Origin: Pseudochelatococcus sp047501465
GTDB taxonomy: Bacteria; Pseudomonadota; Alphaproteobacteria; Rhizobiales; Beijerinckiaceae
Direction: 5' to 3'
DNA length: 64,000 nucleotides
NCBI RefSeq assembly: GCF_047501465.1
Contig: NZ_JAZDRL010000001.1
Coordinates: forward strand, 806,001 to 870,000
The translations under genes were made by a program, and so were the position numbers. A model generated the notes under the pieces. That model saw only the letters and a program-made list of their open reading frames with translations. It was not told the origin of the DNA and ran no database searches. This document shows, one piece after another, positions 14,912 to 22,855 of this stretch (positions within the stretch are counted from its first letter, which is position 1; each line of letters begins with the position of its first letter).

Positions 14912-16948
14912 TCAGCCGTCCCGCTCATGAAAAAACTCATAGACCATTTTTGCGGTTGCTGCATTGATTCCAGGCACCCCGCATAAATCTTCCAAAGAAG
15001 CTTGCGACACCGCCTTGGCCGTACCAAAATGCAGCAGCAAAGCCCGCTTGCGTGCCGGCCCGATACCCGCAATCTCATCCAGAGGGCTTTTGGTAAACTC
15101 CCGCTTGCGTTTAGCGCGATGGGTGCCAATAGCAAACCTATGTGCTTCATCGCGCAATCGTTCGATATAGTAAAGCGTTGGATCGCGCGGCGGCAACCGG
15201 AACGGTGGGCGTCCTTCCACAAAGAAAGTCTCGCGTCCTGCGTCACGATCCACACCCTTGGCAACTCCTACCACCGGCACATCGTTCACACCAATTGCAG
15301 CTAATGCCCGACGCACAGCAGCAACCTGCCCTTGCCCGCCATCGATCAAAAGCAAATCCGGCCATGCAGGAAAGGCGCGCTCAACCTCCTCGCCTGGCTC
15401 ATTATCCCCTTGCTCCTCATCGTATGAAGGGCGCCCCCCCTCCTTAACAAGACGTGCAAAACGGCGATGCAAAACCTCCTGCATCATGCCGAAGTCATCA
15501 CCAGGGGTTATTTCTTCAGAGCGGATATTGAAGGTACGGTAATGGGTTTTCATGAACCCCTCACGACCAGCAACAATCATCCCCCCAACGGCATTGGTGC
15601 CCATGATGTGCGAGTTATCGTATACTTCGATGCGGCGCGGCACACGCGCCAACCCGAACGCTTGCGCAACAGCGCCCAGTAGCTTGTCCTGTGATGCCGT
15701 GTCTGCCAATTTTCGTGCAAGGGCTTCCTGCGCATTCCGGGCGACATGCGCCACGAGCGTGTACTTTTCTCCTCGTTGCGGCACCGCAAGCTCAACCTTA
15801 TGGCCTGCATTCGTGGAGAGCGCCTCTTCCAGCAACGCATTTTCTGTCGGCATATGAGACAGCAAGACCAGCCGCGGGGAAGGTTTGTCTTCATAAAACT
15901 GCGCAAGGAAGGCGGATAGCACCTCTTCCAATGGCATGTTTCTATCTGCGCGAGGGAAGTAAGAGCGGTTTCCCCAGTTCTGACCATTGCGGAAGAAAAA
16001 CACCTGAACGCAGAACATTCCTGCCTCAGTTGCGATGGCAAATACATCTGCCTCATCAACCGTTTGTGGATTGATGCTCTGTGTACCCTGCACGGTTGAA
16101 AGCGCAGCCAGCCGATCGCGATACCGTGCAGCGCGCTCATACTCAAGGCTTTCGGATGCAGCTTGCATGTCCTCAGCAAGTCTGCGTTTTACCGCTGTTG
16201 ATTTACCAGAAAGAAAGTCACCCGCTTCATCAACTAATCTGGCGTAATCCTCCTGCGAAATCTCACCTGTGCAAGGCCCTGCGCAACGCTTGATTTGGAA
16301 CAGAAGACACGGCCTTGTGCGGTTTTCATAATAACTATCAGTGCATGTACGTAGCAAAAACGCGCGTTGCAGGGCATTCACTGTGCGATTAACGGCCCCA
16401 CCATCGGCAAACGGGCCATAGTAACGCCCTTTACGGGTGCGCGCACCACGGTGCTTCACCAGCTGCGGCGCCGGATGATCGCCTGTAATCAAGATATATG
16501 GAAACGACTTATCGTCGCGCATCAGCACATTGTAACGTGGACGCAACTGCTTAATCAGATTGGCTTCAAGCAACAGCGCGGCCGTTTCGGTATCAGTGGT
16601 GATGAACTCCATCGCCACTGTTTCCGCAATCATGCGCATCGTGCGATGCCCGCCATGGCCAATGCCACGCACGTAGGAAGCCACACGCTTCTTCAGATTC
16701 AGCGCTTTGCCTACATAGAGAACATGCCCTTCGGCATCGATCATCCGATACACGCCTGGTAGATGCGGCAATGTTTTCCAGAAACGACGAATTACCTCCG
16801 CCCCGGCACGCACAGACGCGGGCGTGTTCGTTTCCTCTGCCCAGAGATCAGTGTCGGGCAGAACATCCACGTTATCACCAGACACCGCGTCCGGATTGCT
16901 ATCATCAGACTGATTCATATTACCTTGGAAACGCTCCGCCCCGTTCAT
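14912..16948 (-). CDS. uvrC: Excinuclease ABC subunit C
   Basis: A 678-residue nucleotide-excision-repair nuclease that incises on both sides of UvrB-bound lesions. Domain order is complete: GIY-YIG nuclease near residues 58-140 (PGVYRMIDAEGHVLYVGKALNLKKRV), the Cys-containing linker (CLLFQIKRCAGPC), a UVR motif (about 250-290), the RNase H-like second nuclease (DNSHIMGTNAVGGMIV ... LLIDGGQGQ), and C-terminal helix-hairpin-helix repeats (IAGIGPARKRALLLHFG, LCGVPGINAATAKMVYEFF). I chose the ATG at 16946-16948, with GAGAGG upstream. The acidic extension of about 50 residues before the GIY domain is common in rhizobial UvrC. Confidence 0.96.
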   Translation of the reverse strand: MNGAERFQGNMNQSDDSNPDAVSGDNVDVLPDTDLWAEETNTPASVRAGAEVIRRFWKTLPHLPGVYRMIDAEGHVLYVGKALNLKKRVASYVRGIGHGGHRTMRMIAETVAMEFITTDTETAALLLEANLIKQLRPRYNVLMRDDKSFPYILITGDHPAPQLVKHRGARTRKGRYYGPFADGGAVNRTVNALQRAFLLRTCTDSYYENRTRPCLLFQIKRCAGPCTGEISQEDYARLVDEAGDFLSGKSTAVKRRLAEDMQAASESLEYERAARYRDRLAALSTVQGTQSINPQTVDEADVFAIATEAGMFCVQVFFFRNGQNWGNRSYFPRADRNMPLEEVLSAFLAQFYEDKPSPRLVLLSHMPTENALLEEALSTNAGHKVELAVPQRGEKYTLVAHVARNAQEALARKLADTASQDKLLGAVAQAFGLARVPRRIEVYDNSHIMGTNAVGGMIVAGREGFMKTHYRTFNIRSEEITPGDDFGMMQEVLHRRFARLVKEGGRPSYDEEQGDNEPGEEVERAFPAWPDLLLIDGGQGQVAAVRRALAAIGVNDVPVVGVAKGVDRDAGRETFFVEGRPPFRLPPRDPTLYYIERLRDEAHRFAIGTHRAKRKREFTKSPLDEIAGIGPARKRALLLHFGTAKAVSQASLEDLCGVPGINAATAKMVYEFFHERDG

Positions 16949-17031
16949 GCCGCGACCTCTCAATCACAGCCTTATTGCCAATAGCACCTTCGCATGTAGG
17001 GCGTTTAATAGCGGTTTACACCCGCCAGAGG

Positions 17032-18270
17032 CTAATGATCGCGAAACATCTTATCACGCTCCGTCCAGGCCACCATGCCCACTGCGGCAACGCCCAAAAC
17101 CAGGTAGCCTATGGTGAGGGGAAGAACAGAGCCATCATAAAATTGTCCGACAATCATACCCAAAAATCCACTGAGCGCCGTTGTCGCGGCACCAATAAAT
17201 GATGAGGCAGTTCCAGCAATGCGCCCCATCGGTTCCATTGCCAGTGCATTAAAGTTTGGCATCGACAGGCTGAAAATGAAATTCAGCGCAGCCAATAACA
17301 AACAAAATGCAATCAATGGTGGATGCCCATTATGAACCAATGCAAGCACCACTTGCATCAGGCTGACAATCGCGAACGCAACCACTCCCATATGTGAAAG
17401 CCGCCGCAGACCAATACGACGCACCAAAATGGAATTCACAAATGATGCAATGCCCATCACTCCGGCAATCAGGCCAAAGACAACCGGGAACACCGTACCG
17501 AGGCCATACACATCGGTCTCAAAAATTTGCTGAGCTGAGTTGATATATCCCATCAACGTTCCCAGCATCAGGCTAACAGCCAAGGTATAGCCCAAGGTGG
17601 TGCGGTTGGTAACGCACTGGCGCATGCCATCCCATATGCCGCTCACAGAAAGCTTTAGGCGATTTTCCGGATGCAACGTTTCTGGCATACGTAGCGAGAA
17701 CCACACCAGCACTGACAAGCCAAGCATCAACATGCTGACGAAGATTAACCGCCACGATCCAAACATCAGTATCACCGCACCGCTTCCGGGCGCGAGGACG
17801 GGGCCAATAATGAACACCATCATGACGAAGGACATCACCCGCGCCATTTCCTGCCCGCGATAGCGATCCCGCACGATGGTCATCACCAATACGCGCGATG
17901 CTGCACCACCAACTCCCTGTATCGCACGCGCCACCAGCAACATCTCAAAACTGGTAGATATGATCGCCAGCACCGTGCCGGCTGCATAGATTATCATACC
18001 AATCAACATGGATGGCCGACGCCCGATCGCGTCCGAAAGAGGACCATAAACCAATTGACTAACGGCAAAACCTGCCATGTAGCTTGAGATAAGAAATTGC
18101 GTATCATTCGCATCAAGAAGGCGAAATTCATGCTGTATTGGCACGAATGCCGGCAGCAAATTGTCGATAGACAACGCAACCATTGCCATCATCAGCGCGA
18201 TAAGGGCGACAAACTCTCCGAACGGCGGCATCCTGTCGGCACGGCTGGGCATGGATGCTGGAGAGGTCAT
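17032..18270 (-). CDS. MFS drug-resistance transporter, Bcr/CflA type
   Basis: A 412-residue, 12-helix exporter of the DHA1 family. Motifs: IDNLLPAFVPIQHEF (helix 1), the QLVYGPLSDAIGRRPSMLIG motif A between helices 2 and 3, and LVARAIQGVGGAASRVLVMTIVRDR (motif B, helix 4). It ends near AWTERDKMF. Bcr/CflA proteins export bicyclomycin, chloramphenicol-type drugs, sulfonamides or dipeptides by H+ antiport. The ATG at 18268-18270 is preferred over an upstream TTG. It stands alone between uvrC and the LysE-type gene, both on the same strand. Confidence 0.9.
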   Translation of the reverse strand: MTSPASMPSRADRMPPFGEFVALIALMMAMVALSIDNLLPAFVPIQHEFRLLDANDTQFLISSYMAGFAVSQLVYGPLSDAIGRRPSMLIGMIIYAAGTVLAIISTSFEMLLVARAIQGVGGAASRVLVMTIVRDRYRGQEMARVMSFVMMVFIIGPVLAPGSGAVILMFGSWRLIFVSMLMLGLSVLVWFSLRMPETLHPENRLKLSVSGIWDGMRQCVTNRTTLGYTLAVSLMLGTLMGYINSAQQIFETDVYGLGTVFPVVFGLIAGVMGIASFVNSILVRRIGLRRLSHMGVVAFAIVSLMQVVLALVHNGHPPLIAFCLLLAALNFIFSLSMPNFNALAMEPMGRIAGTASSFIGAATTALSGFLGMIVGQFYDGSVLPLTIGYLVLGVAAVGMVAWTERDKMFRDH

Positions 18271-18340
18271 GCTAGGGTACAATCCTGTACTGGAGGCAGA
18301 TAAGCCCTGTCATTCACATATAGCCATATTGCGAAATGCA

Positions 18341-19000
18341 TTACTTGCTCATGGCAAGCTTCACACCAAGCCCTATCAACGCTGCCCCCATAACAGCATC
18401 GAAAGGTTTGCGCATACGACCGTAAACCGAACGCACACCAGGCGATGAAAAAATCATGGCCAGCGTTGTGAACCAACCAATCGCCACGACCACAACAACC
18501 GCAATTGTTGTCGCATAAACCCAGGTAGGCGCACCGACGGGTAACACCGTTACAAACAGACTACCGAAAAATGCCATGGATTTGGGGTTGGTCAAACCAA
18601 CCAAAAGCCCGCGTCGCACGGAGGGAAGGAAAGCCCGGCGCGATTCCGTAACCTCAACCGCAGCAGACACAGTTGGCACGTCATCCGCTTGCCTACCCTT
18701 TTGGCGCCGCAGAGATGCCATCATGCGTAAGCCCAGATAAATAAGATACGCCGCCCCCACAAAGCGCACGACCTCATAGGCCCACGCCATCTGGGACAGC
18801 ATGACGCCAAGGCCAAAAACCGCAAGCGTTGCCCATATCGTACAGGCACACGACACGCCCATAGCTGCGCCAAGACCCGCACGGCGACCTGTTAATGCAT
18901 GCGAGGTAATGGCAATGAAATCAGGCCCCGGACTGATACAGGCCAGCAGCATTACACCTGCCAAAGTCAAAAGTTGGGGAAGAAACTCCACAATAGCCAC
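18341..19000 (-). CDS. LysE/RhtB-family amino-acid exporter
   Basis: A 219-residue, six-helix inner-membrane exporter. The family motif ACISPGPDFIAITSHALTGRRAGLGAAMGVSC (about residues 20-50) is clear, followed by VRFVGAAYLIYLGLRMM and GLLVGLTNPKSMAFFGSLFVTVLP. A hydrophilic loop of about 35 residues in the middle (RRQKGRQADDVPTV...) is normal for the family. No ATG is available: the gene starts at GTG 18998-19000 or at a second GTG three codons later, which has GAGGTGG just upstream. Likely substrates are homoserine, threonine or similar amino acids. Not linked to neighbours by function. Confidence 0.9.
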   Translation of the reverse strand: MAIVEFLPQLLTLAGVMLLACISPGPDFIAITSHALTGRRAGLGAAMGVSCACTIWATLAVFGLGVMLSQMAWAYEVVRFVGAAYLIYLGLRMMASLRRQKGRQADDVPTVSAAVEVTESRRAFLPSVRRGLLVGLTNPKSMAFFGSLFVTVLPVGAPTWVYATTIAVVVVVAIGWFTTLAMIFSSPGVRSVYGRMRKPFDAVMGAALIGLGVKLAMSK

Positions 19001-19231
19001 CTCGAAATAACACGCTCTCTAACATCCCGGAAACATTTCCCAGGCGGATACAACAAAATGAACAAGCGTCATAATTAAGGCGTTACGACCGACATCTGAA
19101 TTCCCTTGTTGATCATAACGATATCAGACACGTGCAATTACTGATAGGCGACCAAGCGAATGGGTTGCATGCATCTTAAGCAATGGCACGGGTAAAGAGC
19201 CACCATGAGGTGGAAGGTTGAATTTTCCAAA

Positions 19232-19248
19232 TGTTATATTATAACATC
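19232..19248. promoter_or_regulatory. Zur-type operator upstream of the zinc importer genes
   Basis: ATGTTATATTATAACAT is a perfect 8-bp inverted repeat with one central base. It matches the core of the Zur box known from E. coli (GTTATANTATAAC). It lies about 200 bp before aztA and just before the small membrane ORF. Zinc-dependent repression of the downstream genes is the expected effect. No zur gene is in the window. Confidence 0.85.
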
Positions 19249-19270
19249 ATCAAGTGATGGGCATTTTATA

Positions 19271-19444
19271 ATGCCTGCGCTTCATAAAAGTAGATCGCAG
19301 ATGATGGGGAAGCGATTGTTTAACCGGCCTAAAATGCAAAGCACATCAGTCTTGCGTCATTCAGCGCTTGACAGGTTGGCGGTGGCACTTGTCATCTCGC
19401 TCTTCCTATGGGGCATAGCATTCTGGGCCATGGACTGGATCTGA
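19271..19444 (+). CDS. Putative small single-helix membrane protein ahead of aztA
   Basis: An open frame of 57 codons (from ATG 19271; ATGs at 19301, 19304 and 19334 would give 47, 46 or 36 residues) ends two bases before the aztA start codon. The C-terminal 27 residues read LDRLAVALVISLFLWGIAFW followed by AMDWI: a single transmembrane helix after a basic N-terminus, as expected of a real small inner-membrane protein. It begins right after the Zur-type box and its stop is two bases from aztA, so it would be translationally linked and zinc-regulated. No clear ribosome-binding site was found for any start. I do not recognise a family. It might be an accessory or regulatory subunit of the importer, or a leader peptide. 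Confidence 0.5.
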   Translation: MPALHKSRSQMMGKRLFNRPKMQSTSVLRHSALDRLAVALVISLFLWGIAFWAMDWI

Positions 19445-19446
19445 CA

Positions 19447-20268
19447 ATGCCACATCATCATACGCACAGTCATGATCACGACCATCATCAAGCACCTGCA
19501 ATGTGCAAAGAAGTCAATGCCAGCCCTGCCCCCAGCATAAAGCTGGAAAACCTGACCATTGCCTATCGCCGCCACCCGGCTGTGCATCATTTATCTGGCC
19601 AATTTGCCCCTGGCTCTCTGACAGCCATTGTCGGTCCCAATGGCGCGGGTAAATCCACGCTTTTAAAAGCGATTATGGGGAGCATGCGTCCAGAATCCGG
19701 ACGCATCGACATTTCTGGCGTAAAGCGCCAAGATATCGCCTATCTACCGCAGATCAGCGAAGTTGATCGCACCTTCCCAATCTCCGTGCTTGATCTGGTC
19801 GCGCTAGGTCTATGGCGGCAAAGTGGTGGCTTTGGTCGTATTAAGCCTGCCCACTTGCAACGCATAGAGAATGCAATTGCAACGGTTGGTTTGGGTGGCC
19901 TGGCACATCGTCCGATAAGCACGCTTTCTGGCGGGCAGTTCCAACGTGCACTTTTCGCTCGCATGCTTTTGCAGGATGCGCGCCTGCTACTGCTGGACGA
20001 ACCCTTTACCGCGCTCGACATGAAAACCACAGCCGATCTGCTTGATGTCGTCAAAGACTGGCACGGTGAAAATCGCACCATCATCGCAGTGCTGCACGAC
20101 ATTGATTTGGTTCGCGAGCATTTCCCTCAAGCGCTTCTGCTTGCGCGCTCCCCTGTTGCATGGGGCGAGGCACAGGAGGTATTGACTGCCGCCAACATGC
20201 TGCAAGCACGGCGGATGTGCGAAGGTTTCGATGACGGCGCGCCCGTTTGCAAGCATCAGGCTGCATAA
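19447..20268 (+). CDS. aztA: Zinc ABC transporter ATP-binding protein, AztA type
   Basis: A 273-residue nucleotide-binding subunit. The start ATG 19447-19449 is followed by a His-rich tail (MPHHHTHSHDHDHHQ), a plausible zinc-binding extension. Walker A is GPNGAGKST (about 62-70), the Q-loop is AYLPQ, the signature is LSGGQFQRALFARMLLQDARLLLLDEP with Walker B, and the switch His is in AVLHDIDLV. The C-terminal end ARRMCEGFDDGAPVC resembles AztA of the alphaproteobacterial AztABCD zinc importer more than ZnuC. It forms an operon with aztB (1-nt overlap). The cognate binding protein is at 33938-34900. Zur control is likely from the box at 19232. Confidence 0.85.
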   Translation: MPHHHTHSHDHDHHQAPAMCKEVNASPAPSIKLENLTIAYRRHPAVHHLSGQFAPGSLTAIVGPNGAGKSTLLKAIMGSMRPESGRIDISGVKRQDIAYLPQISEVDRTFPISVLDLVALGLWRQSGGFGRIKPAHLQRIENAIATVGLGGLAHRPISTLSGGQFQRALFARMLLQDARLLLLDEPFTALDMKTTADLLDVVKDWHGENRTIIAVLHDIDLVREHFPQALLLARSPVAWGEAQEVLTAANMLQARRMCEGFDDGAPVCKHQAA

Positions 20269-21152
20269 TGCTTTACGATTTTCTGATTGCGCCATTCATT
20301 GATTACGGCTTCATGCGCCGCGCGCTGGCGGGATGTCTGGCGCTATCCTTTGGCGGCTGCCCGTTAGGCGTACTGCTCGTACTACGCCGCATGAGCCTGA
20401 TGGGCGATGCCATGGCGCACGCCATTCTACCCGGTGCAGCCATCGGCTTTCTGGTTGCCGGACTATCGCTCGTTGCCATGACCATTGGCGGTGTTGCCAC
20501 CGGGCTTACGGTCGCAATTCTGGCAGGCCTGGTCTCCCGCGCGACTCCACTACGAGAAGATGCCAGCTTTGCTGCGTTTTATCTGGTCTCATTGGGACTT
20601 GGTGTTCTAATCGTCTCAATGCGCGGCTCGAATGTCGATCTGCTGCACGTATTGTTCGGTACTGTTCTAGCGCTTGACGATCCAGCGTTGATATTGATTG
20701 TCTCCATTGCAACCCTCACCTTGATCGTTTTGGCAATCATCTACCGCCCATTGCTCGTGGAATGTCTTGATCCAGGTTTTCTGCGTGCTGTTGGCAATAT
20801 TGGCCCAATAAGTCTTGGACCAATCATCCACATTAGCTTTATCGCGCTTGTGGTGTTCAACCTGGTAGGGGGCTTTCAAGCGCTTGGTACATTGATGGTT
20901 GTAGGACTGATTATGCTACCAGCCATTGCTGCGCGTTTCTGGTCGCAGGAAGTGCCCGGACAGATGATGATTGCCGTGCTTTTCGGCATCATGGCAAGCA
21001 TAGCAGGGCTTCTGGCCTCATATCATTGGAGCGCGCCTGCATCGTCCGCCATTATCCTGGCAGCAGGAGGCCTCTATATGCTGTCAATTGTGATCGGCCG
21101 CTTCGATAGCCTGGCAACATCAATTATCCAGCTCCGCCACCGTACAGGCTAA
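20268..21152 (+). CDS. aztB: Zinc ABC transporter permease, AztB type
   Basis: A 294-residue ABC-3-family permease with about eight or nine helices. Landmarks: YGFMRRALAGCLALSFGGCPLGVLLVLRRMSLMGDAMAHAILPGAAIGFL (family motif, residues about 13-62), REDASFAAFYLVSLGLGVLIVSMRGSNVDLLHVLFG, and FNLVGGFQALGTLMVVGLIMLPA. The ATG overlaps the aztA TAA by one base (TAATG). It would move Zn(II) delivered by AztC into the cytoplasm. No zur or aztD gene follows; instead a large inverted repeat and the convergent FliJ-like gene come next. Confidence 0.88.
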   Translation: MLYDFLIAPFIDYGFMRRALAGCLALSFGGCPLGVLLVLRRMSLMGDAMAHAILPGAAIGFLVAGLSLVAMTIGGVATGLTVAILAGLVSRATPLREDASFAAFYLVSLGLGVLIVSMRGSNVDLLHVLFGTVLALDDPALILIVSIATLTLIVLAIIYRPLLVECLDPGFLRAVGNIGPISLGPIIHISFIALVVFNLVGGFQALGTLMVVGLIMLPAIAARFWSQEVPGQMMIAVLFGIMASIAGLLASYHWSAPASSAIILAAGGLYMLSIVIGRFDSLATSIIQLRHRTG

Positions 21153-21157
21153 AGCGT

Positions 21158-21229
21158 TGATCTTCGCGTCGTGATAGCTGCAAATGGCCTCATAGCATTG
21201 CCATTTGCAGCCACCACGACCAAAGATCA
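21158..21229. terminator. Compound inverted repeat / bidirectional terminator between aztB and the FliJ-like gene
   Basis: Three nested stems pair in register: TGATCTT with AAGATCA (21158-21164 / 21223-21229), GTCGTG with CACGAC (21168-21173 / 21215-21220), and GCTGCAAATGGC with GCCATTTGCAGC (21177-21188 / 21200-21211). Small 2-3-nt internal loops separate them and an 11-nt apical loop closes the structure. That is 25 base pairs in a 72-nt hairpin, starting 5 bp after the aztB stop and ending 10 bp before the end of the convergent gene. A strong U tract is absent. Confidence 0.75.
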
Positions 21230-21238
21230 GTACATTCT

Positions 21239-21613
21239 TCAGAAATGCGCATCTAATGAGCGGTGCATTGACCTATCGCGTATTGTTTCGCGATCATCGA
21301 GCGCTTCCGCCCGACGCAATTCTGATAATGCATCGTCGAGATCGGCGAGTGCGTCGTTCAACTGCCCCTTCAGATCTTCCGCAGATTGCAGCAGATTATC
21401 GCGCCGCTGAGCCGCAGCTCTAGCGTATGTAGGATAGGCAAAGTGGTTGAGATCGGCAATCCCGGCGCGTTTTTCTTCGCCTGCAATCTCTTTTTCGAGA
21501 TCATCGGCCATGCGCTGGAAATCGGCGATCATCGCCTCAATCTGCGTCACGCGGCGACGCTTTTCCTGAACGTGGAATGTCTTCAACTGAATGATGCCGC
21601 TGCGAGGTTTCAT
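21239..21613 (-). CDS. fliJ: FliJ-like coiled-coil protein
   Basis: A 124-residue, almost entirely helical, charged protein. It opens with RSGIIQLKTFHVQEKRRRVTQIEAMIADFQRMADDLEKEI and continues EEKRAGIADLNHFAYPTYARAAAQRRDNLLQSAEDLKGQL. This is the pattern of the FliJ-like protein conserved in Hyphomicrobiales, usually encoded near ctrA. FliJ proteins are cytoplasmic chaperone-escort factors of the flagellar export apparatus. No other flagellar gene and no ctrA is in the window, so flagellar function here is unproven. The start is the ATG at 21611-21613, six codons inside a longer frame. Confidence 0.75.
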   Translation of the reverse strand: MKPRSGIIQLKTFHVQEKRRRVTQIEAMIADFQRMADDLEKEIAGEEKRAGIADLNHFAYPTYARAAAQRRDNLLQSAEDLKGQLNDALADLDDALSELRRAEALDDRETIRDRSMHRSLDAHF

Positions 21614-21779
21614 CGCTAATATAGCTCCCATCAGGCCCTGCCGATTCTCCGGCTTTGGTCCGTTTCGAAGCTTATCTTGCGGGATAACTGGTTGATCGTT
21701 CCTTACCGCACCCCGCCCCTCAACTGCTATTCTTGCATAATATCATGCATGTAGGACAAAAATGACACAGCTGGTCCAT

Positions 21780-22601
21780 TCAGATCTGCAACGTCACTGT
21801 CACAGGTGCATGGTCTGACGGGCGCTCCCATCCGCGGGTCTCACGTGTAATTTTTGTTGCGGCAAGCGCGGGCGTCAGGCTTGGTGCGATCCAGATATGA
21901 TCAAGTCTGCGCCCCTTGTTCGCAGCAGCCCAATCGGGCGAGCGATAACTCCACCATGTGTAGACCTTCTCAGGCTCTGGCTGTAGTGTACGCACGGCAT
22001 CCACGTATTGGCTGACTTGGCGAAACCGCTCCAGACGCTCTGTTTCCACAGGCGTGTGGCTAACCACATTCAGCAGCGCCTTGTGGCTCCAAACATCGGT
22101 TTCATAAGGCGCGACGTTGAGATCACCGACGAGGATACTGGGCCTTTCAGCAGGCAGGGTCTGCTCATTCCATAGCATCAACTCATCAAGAAATGCGAGC
22201 TTATGAGCAAAACGGGGGTTAACTTCCGGGTCGGGAATATCACCGCCAGCGGGCACATAAAAATTGTGGATACGTAATCCCTTGCGCCCATTCGAGGCAC
22301 CCGTGCCGGCGAGCTCTACCGTCAAATGGCGCGAATCCTCTTTATCGCAGAATTGCCGAATCATGGTCTCAGCAAACGGAATGCGCGAGAGAGTAGCAAC
22401 GCCGTGATAACCTTTCTGGCCATTCAGCGCGACATACTGATATCCGAGGGCGCGAAAAGCCGCGAGTGGGAACTGGTCATTGGGACACTTCGTTTCCTGC
22501 AAGCAAAGCACATCCGGCTCATGTTCGCCGAGGAAGCGGATCACCTGGTCAATGCGCAGGCGGACGGAGTTGATGTTCCACGTAGTGAGCGAAAACGACA
22601 C
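21780..22601 (-). CDS. xthA: Exodeoxyribonuclease III
   Basis: A 273-residue AP endonuclease / 3'-5' exonuclease of base-excision repair. All signature blocks are present: TTWNINSVRLR (Asn), CLQETKC (catalytic Glu, metal), YHGVATLSR, NFYVPAGGD, ILVGDLNVAPYETDVW (Asp-x-Asn), WWSYR, GRRLDHIW and the C-terminal SDHAPV (catalytic His). The start is taken as GTG at 22599-22601, giving the usual VSFSLTTWN beginning, with AAGAG just upstream. An ATG 14 codons earlier would add an atypical extension. ftsK, lolA and xthA in this order on one strand is typical of Hyphomicrobiales. Confidence 0.94.
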   Translation of the reverse strand: MSFSLTTWNINSVRLRIDQVIRFLGEHEPDVLCLQETKCPNDQFPLAAFRALGYQYVALNGQKGYHGVATLSRIPFAETMIRQFCDKEDSRHLTVELAGTGASNGRKGLRIHNFYVPAGGDIPDPEVNPRFAHKLAFLDELMLWNEQTLPAERPSILVGDLNVAPYETDVWSHKALLNVVSHTPVETERLERFRQVSQYVDAVRTLQPEPEKVYTWWSYRSPDWAAANKGRRLDHIWIAPSLTPALAATKITRETRGWERPSDHAPVTVTLQI

Positions 22602-22772
22602 GGCAAGCTCTTTAACGGTTATCGACAGCGCGAAAGCGCGCACTCAGTAAGCACAAACTGCCCCGATGGCAGCAACGACACAAGGCATCAAAGATGCAGA
22701 TTTTGTCCCCCAGCAAGCAAATGCTCATCCGCAGGATGTGTTGAGCTTCGTATCGGAGGAAGCCATAGAAAG

Positions 22773-22788
22773 AGCGTCTTTCGACGCT
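22773..22788. terminator. Short hairpin between lolA and xthA
   Basis: AGCGTC and GACGCT pair around a 4-nt loop that reads GAAA (a GNRA tetraloop) on the minus strand. It lies about 70 bp after the lolA stop. The following bases are only weakly U-rich, so terminator activity is tentative. Confidence 0.4.
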
Positions 22789-22855
22789 TTTACCAGAGGT
22801 GCTTAATCACAAAGGGTTGGCATTTACAGGCCACCATAAAGTGAGAATACATACC

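Noticed and set aside
22666..22806. 46-codon plus-strand frame between xthA and lolA (starting MAATTQGIKDADFVPQQ)
   Set aside because: No ribosome-binding site, no recognised family, opposite to the operon direction, and it spans a hairpin. Kept only as a curiosity.
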